The notes beneath the pieces are model-generated. The model was not told where the DNA came from. It made no database searches and was given only the letters and a program-made list of their open reading frames with translations. Below are positions 33,766-46,700 of a stretch of 64,000 nt of DNA, piece after piece. Both the position numbers and the translations under genes were made by a program. Source of the DNA: Enoplolaimus lenunculus (Eukaryota; Nematoda; Enoplea; Enoplida; Thoracostomopsidae); the NCBI GenBank assembly GCA_030248215.1, contig JASANG010003051.1, positions 115,356 to 179,355 of the forward strand, given 5' to 3'. The first letter of the stretch is position 1, and each line of letters opens with the position of its first letter.

Positions 33766-34079
33766 ATTGTTATCGCTTTTCAGCTATTCATAACATGTTT
33801 ATTTTGCTGAAAAGTAATACATATGTGAAATTTTATTAATTCCTTGTTGGTTGAAATGTTCAAAATTATTTTATACTAAATGAAGTAAAGGAGCGCGTGC
33901 GTGATATAAAAACCTGGTTCGTTTAAATAGAACAAAATGTAGTAAAACTAGCGGCCCAACATATGGGACAGTTTTTTGCATGTTTTGTTGTTACGATACT
34001 ACTGGGTAATCTTTTGTCTAATTACAAGCCCCATGGTCATTTTCAAAAATTCGTAGTTACCACGGGTCATCATGTGTAG

Positions 34080-34520
34080 GTTTCCGTTTGTACCCCAACA
34101 TCATGTGATATTCGTTATATTGTCTGCAAATATCTTAGATTTTTGTATTGAATTGTCTGCATACTTGAGATTAAATAACAGTATGGTCCACTTAGGTCAT
34201 CATATGATACTAGAATTTAAAATGTCAAGATTTTAATTCATTTATAAGTACGCGAAGGCTATAACGTCACGCTAAATACCATATGATACTCGCTATAAAT
34301 TTGGAATATCATATGATGGCATGCCGAATGTTGTATGCATTCTCGCTATAAATTTGGAAAATCATATGATGGCATGCCGGATGTTGTACGCAAGAGCTGG
34401 GGTTTGTAAGTCAGTGTTATATGACATTGGATTTTTGTCTGTAAATCCGATAAGAAAGCCCAAATTGTAAAATTGAGACGTCGAATCAACATGGGAAAAA
34501 CCGTGATCTGCTTATACCAA
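34080..34520. repeat. ATCATATGAT-rich repeat with ~55-bp tandem duplication
   Basis: CTCGCTATAAATTTGGAA(T/A) ATCATATGATGGCATGCCG recurs twice in tandem at 34288-34400. The right part, GAATCAACATGGGA(A/C)AAA(C)CCGTG, matches the end of the MITE at 13661-14000, so this is probably a decayed relative of it. Confidence 0.5.
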
Positions 34521-34623
34521 GCAACGTACAGCGGGCGTGAGGTGATACGGACCAAGACCTTGTGTATCTCATTACTTAAGCTATTCCGAATTAAATAATG
34601 AGTTACTTTAAAAATTTGTTTAC

Positions 34624-34798
34624 CTTCTTGCCCGTGTTTGCGTTCACATATCTCAGAAGCAAAATTAGCTGCAAACTGATTATCCAGAGTTGCGTATGTG
34701 TCTAGTAGGTATATTTTACTAGTATCATTGCCGACAATTGCATTTAAATGAGTGTCATTCGGATTTTCGCCAACGTATATCACCCATACTAATCCGCC
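34624..34798 (-). CDS. gene B exon 6: vWA domain, C-terminal third
   Basis: Same boundaries and phases as gene A exon 6 (acceptor GCAG, donor GTAAAC). Reads [20 protein letters not shown] and [15 protein letters not shown]. It sits 3.3 kb from the preceding exon, against 0.5 kb in gene A, because of inserted repeats. Confidence 0.78.
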
Positions 34799-37700
34799 CT
34801 GCAGAAAGAAAATACTTCGTTTTTCTTCAATAAAACGCTCGCAATAGGGGCGAGTTATATAATAAGGGCCACTCTTAACTCAAACTTGTGTAACTTTATT
34901 AATTTTTATCGATTTGATTTAAAGGTTGCAATGAAAGGTAACTAAGGAACTGTTTCCTTGTAATTCTGTTTTAAAATTATGTTTCAGTAGTATACATAGC
35001 CTAGTGTTGCATCGAAAGCATAGTAACTCTCAGAAAAAGCTAAGACTCAATTTCAAAACCGTAACAGCATTTAAATTTTAAATAGCTGTATCTTGTTAAT
35101 TAAACAAGATATCAACGAGATTCGCCGCGTATTACAATTTGTTGCTCGTTTAACTGTGTAAGGTCTTTACGTTATTGTTTAGAAGTGCTGCGAGTAAATA
35201 AACATGGCTTGTAATAAGGGCATGTACGCATATAATATTAACCCCTTCTCACATTGAGTTGCCTATAGGCAACTCAGCGCAATTGAGTTGCCTATAGGCA
35301 ACTCAGCGCACTGTGTAAATTCTCAAAATAATGCTTAAAGCTTAACCCCATCTCTCATTGAGTTGCTCATAGGCAACTCAGCGCAGTGTATATACGTTAA
35401 ATCGCGCCGTGTTTAACAATTGCAACACGTATACATAGTACTAGATCACCACAAGACTTGAGAGCCCCCTCGGGCTCGAGCGTCAAGTTCATATAGCTGA
35501 GTGGTGATGGTGTACGCCTCCCACTCCGGTCACTTGAGTTCGAATCCTAGCATAAAAGTAGGTCTCAGGGGTAATAGAAAATATTCATGTGAGAAAGGGT
35601 TAAGAGCCACTGCGGTTTGCAATAGGAACCAGTAGGCATGCAATAAGGGCCAGTATTAATAAATTTTACCCAGTTCATGGTTTTCGCAGTGGTGCTTCTT
35701 ATTGTCAGATTTCCAGACGATATGTTTTTTCTAAAACTAAACAATTTACAATCGCCGCAGAAATTCTACGAAGTCAGGTGATTTTGTGTCGCTGGCGGAC
35801 CTCTGGTTGCAGCCTGACTGGCATGCATCCATTGTATTTGCAGAAAAATAAAACATCTTTGAAATTTTGGATCATGTTACTTTTACGGCCGTCCTGTTTT
35901 CACGCTCGACTGCAATAGAGTATGATTTATGCTATTTTTTGCATAGGCATAAGCTTTTAAGCTTTTACTAGGCTCAGAATTGACACTTATTTTTTCTTAG
36001 GCTCAGGCTTACGAATATACTGTATCAAGAGTTACGGGCCTTAAAGTAACATTGGCCGAAACTTTAATGATATACTTTAATATCCGTTGTCTGTTTCCTT
36101 TATTTAAAATCGTGGTTTTGTGGATAAAAAGAAAATGCGTGGGTGTAAATGTGACAAATCTTCTAGATAACTTCACTGATGTTTCATGAAAACCGCTTGT
36201 ATCTGGGTTAAACAGCCTGTGCGTTGGCTTGATTGATTTCATTCAATATGTAAACGTGAGTAAATTTTCATTGATTTGGTTCTAATTATATATGTAAACA
36301 TATGACAGTAAATGTGCTCCCACAAAAAATTAATCAACATCCGTTCCGTTAACACGTTTATAACCTGCTGTCAACCATTACACTATAGGGTACAACTGAA
36401 GGTCTGCCTCCGACTCTGGCATCAAATCGATTTTCTGGTCAAGTAGAATATTTGTCGAAGGTGGCGGCAATTTCAGTACTGGCTCCCGTTTTTCCAGCTC
36501 GGGCAGCACTGCAGCACTTTTATACACTGATATCGGGTGCATAAAAGCAAGTATGCACGAATTTCCGCATTAAAATTTGCATTTCCAAGTCCTTTTAGAC
36601 ATATCTTTGTAATTAATACCACTGCACATATGTGTGTACTCAATCAAGACATATTGTGCCTCTGTGTAAAGCTCGTAGACTTCAGAAAATTAGGTAGTTT
36701 TCTATCTACATATATGGCCCTTATTACATTACAGATGGCTCCTTTTATATGATTGTCCGGCCCTTATTACGATAAATGCCGGTAATACGGTCCAATTTGC
36801 TTTTCATGTCTTCAACAGTTAATGTCTTGATGAATCTTGTCGAGTTTCCGTACGATTATTAGCTAATACTGAATAAATCTGCGTTGAGGAAATTTGGCAC
36901 GTTTCGAACGAATGGTTATTGAGATATTGAGAAAAATTGTTAAGCAATCCGCATAATAAACCCTTTTTAAAAATGGTTTCCTTTAATGCCAGCTTTTTAC
37001 TATAAGTTCCCGTTTATAAGGATGATAACATGGTATGCTTTAATAGCATCCTTAGGATAAAGTTTAAACTTAATAGCCATAGGTAATAATGATAGTGGCA
37101 ACCTAACCAGGAAAGTTTTAGCGTTGTTACTGCATCGACATTTAGAATAGATAGGGTCAATCAAGCAAATGACGAAACGACTTTATTAATTTTGTCTGAG
37201 ATATATAATTGTCATCTAAACTTTTATAATCAGTTTTAAATTTAATACTAAGTTTGATAAAACTGTCTAAAGGCGCAAAATGTGATTCTGAGCAAACTTT
37301 TATTGCGGAGGCTTATTCAAGCACTTTTGGTCGTACCGATTGAATAATAGGCGTAGAGTTTGCACGAAATTGACGTTTTTTGAAAGTTTCACTGAACTAA
37401 TTAACTGGAAGTTAATTTGTGCACCATCCAGGTTATACTGCGATCGCCAATGTCGAAAAATGTCTGATCTATATTATACATAGCTTACTAACGCTCACTA
37501 AAAATAATGTCCAAAGTTTTAACTGTGTAAACAACATCATCCTTTTACAATACAGTGGAAATTGTGCGTTCAATGTATACAAACCGTAGGGTTAATTGGC
37601 ACAAAAATTCTAATGTTGACGGGAAAATTTAAATTTTGGCTGGAAATTGAAATTTTGACGGGAAAATATAAATTTTATTTGGAAAATTTGAAGGTATGCG

Positions 37701-40700
37701 GGAAACTTAAATTTTTCGGTAAATTCTAATATTGGCGCTACAAAAAACTGCCAAAATACAATGCCGTTCTTCGCACGTGTCCTAAGAGTAACATACAAAA
37801 ACAACTTGCTAAATATTTGCAAATAGTAATGCATGAAATAGTTGTAATTTTACTGCTACTTTCCAATAATAACATGGAGATTTTTTGGCAGTGGCGTGCG
37901 CAGTATAACCTAAATGAAGAAATAGTTGTAATTTTATTGCTACTTTCCAGTAATAACATGGAAATTTTTTGGCAGTGGCGTGCGCAGTATAACCTAAATG
38001 GTGAATTACACTTCCAGTGTCGGCTTTAGCAGTAACATACAGAAGATTGTTGTGATTAGCGACGGTATGACGTGTTACAACTAACCTTTGACCGAATGCT
38101 GTCCGTGTACAAGGCACCAGGACGGAAACCAAAATCAGTCGGATTGCCAGTCATCACGGTCACCACAGCTGTCTGTTTGCCATACGAATCGATTCTGGCA
38201 TCAGCAAGTCTCAACGCCGCACCTAGCGATCTTTTATCTCCATCCATTGATGCAAGACGAATCACTCCAGCTATAATATATTTCAACGAAACTTTCAAAC
38301 TAGTACCATTTTCAATGTGGTTACACTGCTCTAAAGATAACAGTTATGATCCAATCGCATTCAATATTGCCCTCTGTTACCTTGACATGTAAAGTTTAAA
38401 GACGATAACAACAAACATTTTTTCAGGAAAAGATAACTCCTGAATTAAATTTTAAATGAAAAGTTTTGAGTGTTTTCAGTTGTTCCCCAGCTGGCGTTTG
38501 CCCAAAGACTACTGGTATTTAAAACGTTCCGCATATTTCAGCTTTTCATTACCTAGCCTAATCATTGCACGCAAAAATTTAAATTTTTTAAAAATTCGAT
38601 TTTTTAAGGTCCCGACCTTCCTTGGGACCCAAAAGCTTTTTTGTCATAAAGTTACTCAAAATATACGCCATTCAACGCCGCTTGCGGCGCGGAGTCGAAA
38701 GGTCTTTAATTTTTCGCGATAAGACGATTTCCTAACGAGTTACGGTCAAATAACTGCGAATACCATATAGTTTTGTCTAAACGCCGGCTGGAGAAGATAA
38801 CCGAAACCACCCCAATTTTTTTATCGAAAGATCTCATTACGTAGCTGTCATCTGTTGTATAAACATACTAAAAACTTCATCGGTAGTAGAAAACTTGTCG
38901 CGGTTGAAAGCTTCTCGAATCGTAGTCGCAAATTGAATTGTTGCGAATCGCGAATCGCTCGGGAAATTCATAACCAAGCGTGCCAGAAACCTCCTTATTT
39001 GGAACCAGGTTATATCTATGACCGCACTATCAAAAACATATATTACATCCAATGGTGAGTCCATACAATTTCTACCTGAAATTTTAAATTGTTCGCCGTT
39101 TAAATTTGTAATGTTTATATCAGGAGCTTGAAAAGTGTATGTATGCTGCCACAGTCTTTGAGCATTATAGGTATAAAATCGATAGCGTTGCCAAAATGCA
39201 TAAGAAACGCAAATGCATGCCAAACAATTATCTTGCACAGTCGTATTGCAGTTATTTGGTTAATATCAAATTCAGAGGCATAAGTGGGTAAAGATTTCTT
39301 TACCCGGCCTGCGCCTTACTGTAGTGACCCGAATAAGTGGGGGACTGATATCTATTTGGCCTCTTCAGGGGGTACACCCCTTGTTATTCGGTTACGGACT
39401 GTTATTTATTTTCAACCAGCACTGCGCCACCCTTCCTTACTGATATATATCCGGTATTGCAACTATCCGTTGAATTAAACGGTATTTGTCCTACATTAAA
39501 AGCTTGAGCGATAATGCAAGGTTATATTTAGGAATGCACTTTAAAAATTTAAGTAAGCTTTAAAGTCTCAAACTCAAATTATAAGGTCCTGAAGTCATTA
39601 TGCGCTACAATTAGGGATAATTGACATTTATGGACTCTAATTAGGGTTCTGGAACTCTATCCGCTTACGGACTCTTATTAGGGATACGGATACCTATTGA
39701 TTGGAACTCAAAATGGGGACCCCCTGTTATTTTCCCCTCCCCTTCTTATTCGGGTCAATACAGCACCAACAAAAGTTTGGTTCTTTACCCTGCGTATACC
39801 CGCGCAAAGTTGTTTTACCCGCGACTCACATTTACCTGCCCTTATTTTTGCAGTCCGTAAAAATGTGCAAAATTTACTAAATACAAATAATACATAATCG
39901 CTTTAATATGATGTACGTCACAATAAGCTTTATTAGTAAGTAAACTTGAATCGTTCTTGCCAAAAAGAAAAATACCGTTGCCGATTGTCAACAAGTTCTG
40001 CAGAAGCTGAAACCGGAGTTCGCCGCGTGACTAATCTACGAATTTAAAATAATTTTCGAATTCTGAAATTTAAGAAATTTTTCGCAGTATATTAAAATTT
40101 GCGCTTCTAGTGTCTTTTTAAGAAATTGCCATAATTAAACTTCAAAAATTGCTCCAAAGTTACAAAGTAATCTTCTGCATGTATACGTTTATAAATCGGC
40201 CTATGTATAGAGGACCGAATCGTTTTCCGCCGGGGCTATAATAGAATCAGTTTATTTAAGCTTTAGACTAATTTTTTGCTTAGGCTTAGGCTTAGGCTTA
40301 GGCTTAGGCTTAGGCTTAGGAATAGGCTCATCTATAGGCTTAGGCTTAGGTTTAGATATAGGCTTTGGCTTAGACTTAATAGGCAATGGCTTAGGCTTAG
40401 GCTTTCGCTTAAGTTTAGGCTTAGGCTTAGGAATAGGCTCATCTGTACGCTTAGGCTTAGGCTTAGGCTTATGCTTAGGCTTAGGAATATGCTTATGCTA
40501 CTGTTCTATACATGGGCCATAAAATCCGAGAAATTTCTCTACTATAATTGCCGAAACCTTTAGCGTATATTGTTACGGCTGCGATCAACGGGTACCTCTG
40601 CGGACGAATCCGAGTGGTATCCCTCACGGGTGTCCTTGGCCGTGGATCTACCTTATAAGCCTACGTGTCTAGAGGATGATAGTCCCCCTGGCGTGATATC

Positions 40701-43700
40701 GGGTTTTGAGAGTCACAAAATTCCGATATCGTCTTACGCCTAAGCCCTTGACGATACGCGTTTAGCGGAGAAGTAATTCGCACCCGTAGCAGTCAGGATT
40801 AAGGCCGAGATTTATCAAACGGGCCGCCTGCTAGAATTTCTCTTAATAATTCCTAGGCACGGGTTTCTGGATGAGCGTGGTCTTTGGTTGCTGTTCTAAG
40901 GATGGCTGGTATCACGGGTGATCCAAAGGCGATCCTGAAGAATTTTAAAGCATACGGTCAGCGACCCTTATAAGGAAAAGGCGGATCGATCCAAGCCTCT
41001 AGGTTTTATTGAGCCTATCCCTAATTCAGGCCAAGGCTTGCAAAAGTTATAGCTTTTAACCTAGTAGCTTGATGCTCCGAAAATCCACACATGGTATTTT
41101 AAAAGCCATGGCTCAAGGCTAGGAGGTTCAAAATAGCGCTCTTAGGTGCAATAATCATACCCAGGTAAAGTTTTGATTTATTGTAGAAGCACATAGTACG
41201 TATGATATGGGAAACATGGTTATACCTTAGTTAAGATTTGTCTCAGGTTATCGAAAGTTGAACGTTGACTTGAGTTGAGTTAAATTGCGCCGTGCGCTGA
41301 TAGCAAGAATAAGTTTGAGTAGTTAAACGTAATTGCTAAAAGTACAGAAATTCATGAATCTCTAGGTTTCAGAAATTAGCGAGTTTAAACAGGTACCTGT
41401 GGCGACCTGAACGTGGACTAACCACCTTACCGCTAGGTTATGGAGCCTTAGAAAGCTGAGCGTTTTAGGTCGGCGTAGTTGCTGAGATTAAAAGCTACCG
41501 TGCCCCAACGGGTTTGGACAACGGGGGCCAAAGAATTCTCAAGTCCAAAAGACACCCTTGATTAGCAAGTGCGAATGGGCGGGAATTCCCTCCGAGGGAC
41601 GTAGCATGAGGGGCTCGATAGGACAGTGACTTAAGTTGCGGTCTGAAATGCCATACATGCGTACCATGGGTCCTTTGAGATTATACTCGTGGTCCCAAGG
41701 CTATCCCTATGTCCTAAGCACTGGCTAAGCATGTCTCCGATAGCGTCTGAGGCGCAACAAGGTCTCGTTTAGAATTTCCTGGAATTTGAGAATCCTACAC
41801 GGGCTGCACGTCCAGCAGTTCAATTGTCAACCTGGGGAAAATTCTTACTACTATCCCAAGAAAGGCCCGGCAAGCACCATTTAAATCACGGGGTAAACCA
41901 AAGTTTTCTAGCGTGACCGGGGCTTGGCTCTTTTGTTTGACATATCCTAAGTGCTTAGCACTAGGCTGCGGTGGCCTTCCCGTCGCGGTTGACAATTGCA
42001 CAGCTCGACCCCAGTCGGGTTATCCTTCACTAGTTGGGTGACTTTTTAGATTTTAGCGCGGTATACGGACTTCCAAAGGTTGAAACCGAATTAAGTTGAG
42101 GTCCTGTGTTGTCGCCAACTACAAGGAACCTTGAATTTTGAGAAATTTTACTCACGCCCCCTTTGTGAAACTACATAGTCCAAACCAGGCCTATAGCTTA
42201 TTCATTTTGCTAAAATTTGTAGCGCTCTGAGCGCATCTCGGGTACTACCGTCCGGGATGTTTTAATACAGCGCCCCGAATTCTCCCAAGTGCACCGTGTC
42301 GCCATACAGTGCACCGGAGAGAACCGGTTTGCTGCCGCGGCTCGAGCTCGCGACTGAAAAATCTTTGAAAACTGAACTGAACTGAAAATGCAGCCCGTGC
42401 ACTGCTCTTATATACCCCTCTCAGGCCTCAGGTGATTGGTTTGAGTTTTCAGCCAATGAAAAACTCAGAACAGACGCGGCCAGAGACAATACTATTGGCT
42501 GTGGCAAAACGGCTACAAAGGGCCAATAAAACGGCGAGAAAAGGACGCGGCGAAACGCGATACTAATGGTTGCGGAAATCGGCTGCAAAGAGCCAATGAA
42601 AAGAATTCAACTGTCGCAACCGGTGCACGCTGATTGGACGGTTTAGGTTTACGCGTGAAATTGACTGTCCATCGCAGAAAGGGGTCTCGCCGAAATATTG
42701 GAGCCTCCCATGATTAAGGCGGGGAAAACGCCAAGGCTTTGACATCGCCGTACTCAGGCCCAAGTGCCAAGCAACCTCCAAGACCCACCGGCACGCATGT
42801 ATGACTTTAACCGCCAGGTCACTCTCCTTTTTGAGTGTGACATATCCTTTTTCCTAGTATTCTGAACCTAAACAAATGATAGAAAGGAGGGTACTGTCAG
42901 CTTTCAGAACCTGCATTGTATAGGGAACCCAAATAACAAATCGCAATGAGCTAGGAAATAGCAAAACCAAGAAAACTAAACTACAAGAAATACACTAATA
43001 CAAAATGACTTCGGCACCCGTAACGCACCCATAGTCAAGCATAAGCCTAACCGCAAGTAACTTTCAACCTATTTGGATAGCCAGTGAGCTAAACATACAA
43101 ATGTGGCACAGTAAGCAGAGAGTGAGTTTAAGTCTGGTTACCTGGTGAAAAGAGACATATTCGGAAATTACTGCTGTGGATGCCAGGTCTCCGGCTCTCC
43201 TTTGGGTTTTAAGATGTCCGTCTACAAAGTGCCTAACCCGAGTAACTAGTAAAAGATTTCGAATCGTTCCAAAACAAGGTTCCAAACAAGGACAGTCCAA
43301 CTCATTGATTAAAAGAACAAGGTTATAGCAAATTAGCACAGTAAAACATCCAAAGTATAATTCATGCACCACAATCTTATTTGAACCTACTGATGAAAAC
43401 TATGATGATGCTCATCCTGCCGTTAAAATGACTCATGTAGCTGATAAAACTTGACACTAGCTCAAACTAGGTCCAGTGAGACACTCGAAATGTGGGGTCC
43501 TAAGAAATTGTAATGGTTGTAACTTGCGAAATAGCTGTTCGCGGGTACCAGTCAGGGTGGTTTTATTGCTTCCCGGAATGCACCGAACCGAATGAGACTA
43601 TCCCTAACCCCCGATGCTAGAAAACATGATCCTGCAAATTTGTCCTAAGGTCCTTAAACATTGTACGTAGGGATTTCAAGATTTCAGGAGCTCGCAACTC

Positions 43701-46700
43701 TTTAACGGTTAGCCGGAGACCCCTGGTCAGGGTGGTTTTATCGTTCAGCCCCCAGAACTCTATCGAAATATAGGAACTGTGAATGCGAATTCCCAAATTC
43801 GTGTTTTTGCATTTTCCGCCCCTCCGATCCGTAAATTCACACACCGGGCAACGGAGAGACCTGTAACTCGCTAACGACTGATCGCAGACCCTAAGTCAGG
43901 GTGGTTTTATTGCTCAGCTCGACAAGCTCTATCGAATGGTAGGGGTCCCAGCTAAGGATTCCGAAATTCGTATTTTGGCATTTTCCGACCTCGGATCCGT
44001 AAAATTATACACGTAAAATTCCCAAAACGGAAAAAGACCTATAACTTTCGAGCAAAGAGTCGCAGACCCCGAGTCAGGGTATTTTTCTTGTTCAGCGTAA
44101 GGAGCTGCGTCGATTGATACCAATCTCGATTTTCAATTCCAAAATTCGCATTTTTGCATTTTTCAACCTCGGATCCGTAAAATCATACACACTAAATTTC
44201 AAAAACTATAAATACCTCTAACTCTTGAACGAATGACTTCAGGGCCCCAGTCAGGGTATTTTTCTTACTCAGCTCGACGAGCTTTATCGATTGGTGGGGT
44301 TTTAACCACGGATCCCGAAATTCGCATTTTTGCATTTTTCACCCTGGGATCCGTAAAATTATACACGTGGATGCACACAAGTTATTTCGGGGTCTCAGGA
44401 AGTTTGTGCCTGGGCATTTTTGTCCCGGGATCCATACACACACAGTCCTGAGCTCAGCATCCCGGCTGCGGGAAAATTCTTAATATGCGCACGTCCGCTA
44501 GTAAAATCTGCCCCGAGGCGTTCCGAGATCCTTAATATATGGGTTATGGCTTGATTCCTCTTCGTGGATTGCCCCCTCCGGTTTGGTACACCGTTAAAAT
44601 TCAACCTCATCCCCCCTTTCTCGGAACGCCTCCTTTCAACCACATCCCTGCGCGAAATTCAAAACAGTCGCAACTCATTTTCAAATTTTAACAACTTCGA
44701 CGTTTTACACGGGTCGATAACCCGGAGACTTAAATTCACTAATCGTGCAAACTCAAATATTTTACGAGCATTAATTGCGATCATAAGTAGTCGTAAAACT
44801 ACTGTCGCCGCTAAACAAGGTATGTATGTAGCAGGCTCGAGTGTCAGCGGCAGGCCCCATCGGGAAAGCGGGAACGGACAATCTACCTGTCAACCACCCC
44901 TAGGGTCCCAGCAACGCGCCTGAGGGGGGGGGGGGTAACGGCCCCAACGAAATTTCTGCACAACCTGAACCCCTGTGTCGTATATCCTCTCATGAAAAGC
45001 GCACTCGATAACTTCACCCTAGCATAACAGCTTAGCCGGCAACCTAGCGGACCCACCGTAGGTATCTACTCCTAATTAGCCATTTAAGCTGCGCAGCCCC
45101 CGTGCATACCTCTTTTAGAATCCTCCCCTTCAAAGATTACCCCTGCAGTGTTAACTACTGCCCGCATTGTGTTATCGCGTACATATTTAGTTCAACGCTG
45201 CATCGCGTATATAGAGTTGCAATCCGGTAAGTATTATGGGAGGTGAGTCTATAAAAGGGGGTTGAAACCCAGCCGTACGCAATTTTCTGCCATTAGTCGA
45301 GCCCTGCTACAATGTTATGCCCCAAGATTCGTTCCCCTTTTTTGTCTTGCCATTACCCCCTCTTTTCGGTAGTTATGCCTGCCAGGTCCCCCTCAGCTAA
45401 GTCTCCCGCGAATGCTAATCCTGCCTGTACACTGCGAATTTACTAGTCCCGTGCATTGTCTCTAGTCGCAACTATGGTGATTGAATTCGTAATCAGACTA
45501 CGGATGCGGTGCAGCTTTGCTAGTCATATTCAGCTGATAGGCATTGTTTCTAGTCATAGCTGCGATAGTCAAATTTCTAGTCAAATCAACGGATTCCGGT
45601 GAAAGCCGTGAGGGAGGTGAAAATAAAATCCCCGGAAAGGAACATATAGCCGGTTATTACGTGATAGTGGTGCTAGCCATAGGCAAATACATGGTGTCCT
45701 AGCCGAATAGTAGGGGTGGCTAAGGGCTAAATCTAGTGTTGTCTGACCTTGCGGCAGAATGAAAAATAACACCACGTTAAAGTAGGAGAAACAATACAAC
45801 TTTGAAACAACACGCTACTCATTAACGAATGTTATGTACCCATACGAAAAATTGCATGAAAATGCTATATGCTAAAAGATACCAAGAAACATACCAAAAT
45901 GCAACAATTACGTACTGGAAGATACCAAAAAACATACCGTAATGCATAAAGTAACAACGACGGGATCATAAACAAAGCATAAATGATTACAATTGATCCA
46001 CCATGAGCACAACTAGCACAGGTCCGGAGGGGAACCTAACATCCGTGCCCTATGGACCCTGCTGGTTAAGTCGGAGTATTTTCACCCAATATCGTTTTAG
46101 TCCGAAACCTCATAGTGAGACAATTGCGGTGCCGAAAGTAATCCAGCAACCTGAAATTTTCATTCTATTCTCCATGGTATAAGATCCGTACCTGTGCAAA
46201 AAAGTAATACAAAAGAGAACATGGCATCACTGCGAAAAACAAAACATTACAAAATAATGCCAAACTAAACATGCGAGACCATGAAAAAGGAAACCGCACA
46301 CAATATATACACCAAATGATGCTTTTTCCGGCAGCCAAAATCAGTCAAGATCCAAAACCTCAAGAGGTGGATCGTTCCGTTGACAATTGATTGCAGTAAA
46401 CCAAAATCCGCCTAAATTCCGTGCCAAAGTTGCATTCTAATTGATGATAAAAGGGATGTGTCCCTGACAATATACGTTATTCAGCGAACGATGGTCGATT
46501 TGCTGTCTGAGTCAACTGCAAACCTTTGGTATCTTGCCATTAATTACAGTTAGACCTAAAGTGTCTGTCGTTTGTTACCACAGTTCCAGATGGGCAAAGA
46601 ATCACAAATTTCTACTGGCGCTTTGAAAGTTTTTACCCAAAGGGTACTTGTATTCCCGTGAAAATTTTGTTTCACTGAAAATGCTCAAAAAATGAAATCT

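Larger units (their letters stand above)
40569..46440. other. ~5.9-kb block of distinct composition inside a gene B intron
   Basis: Clearly more GC-rich than its surroundings, with no homology to gene A's intron and no credible protein. It contains a TATA/CCAAT promoter-like segment (42400-42640, minus), a ~175-bp tandem repeat (43505-44365), a 12-base G-run (44924-44935) and a TATA-like box (45250, plus). It may be a large unclassified insertion, possibly a fossil retroelement without coding regions. The boundaries are approximate. Confidence 0.45.

Noticed and set aside
33627-33839. Tyrosine-rich open frame
   Set aside because: It is the translation of the (TTA)n microsatellite.
40278-40320. 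A true chromosome end or fusion point
   Set aside because: The TTAGGC tract is short, degenerate and bounded by inverted repeats shared with many other copies in the window.
40276-40563. Arginine/leucine-rich frame, and its mirror at 53854-54048
   Set aside because: Translation of TTAGGC/CCTAAG repeats inside TIR elements, not protein.
42563-43372. Minus open frames in the GC-richer island
   Set aside because: No family resemblance, no splice support, and one overlaps the promoter-like repeats.
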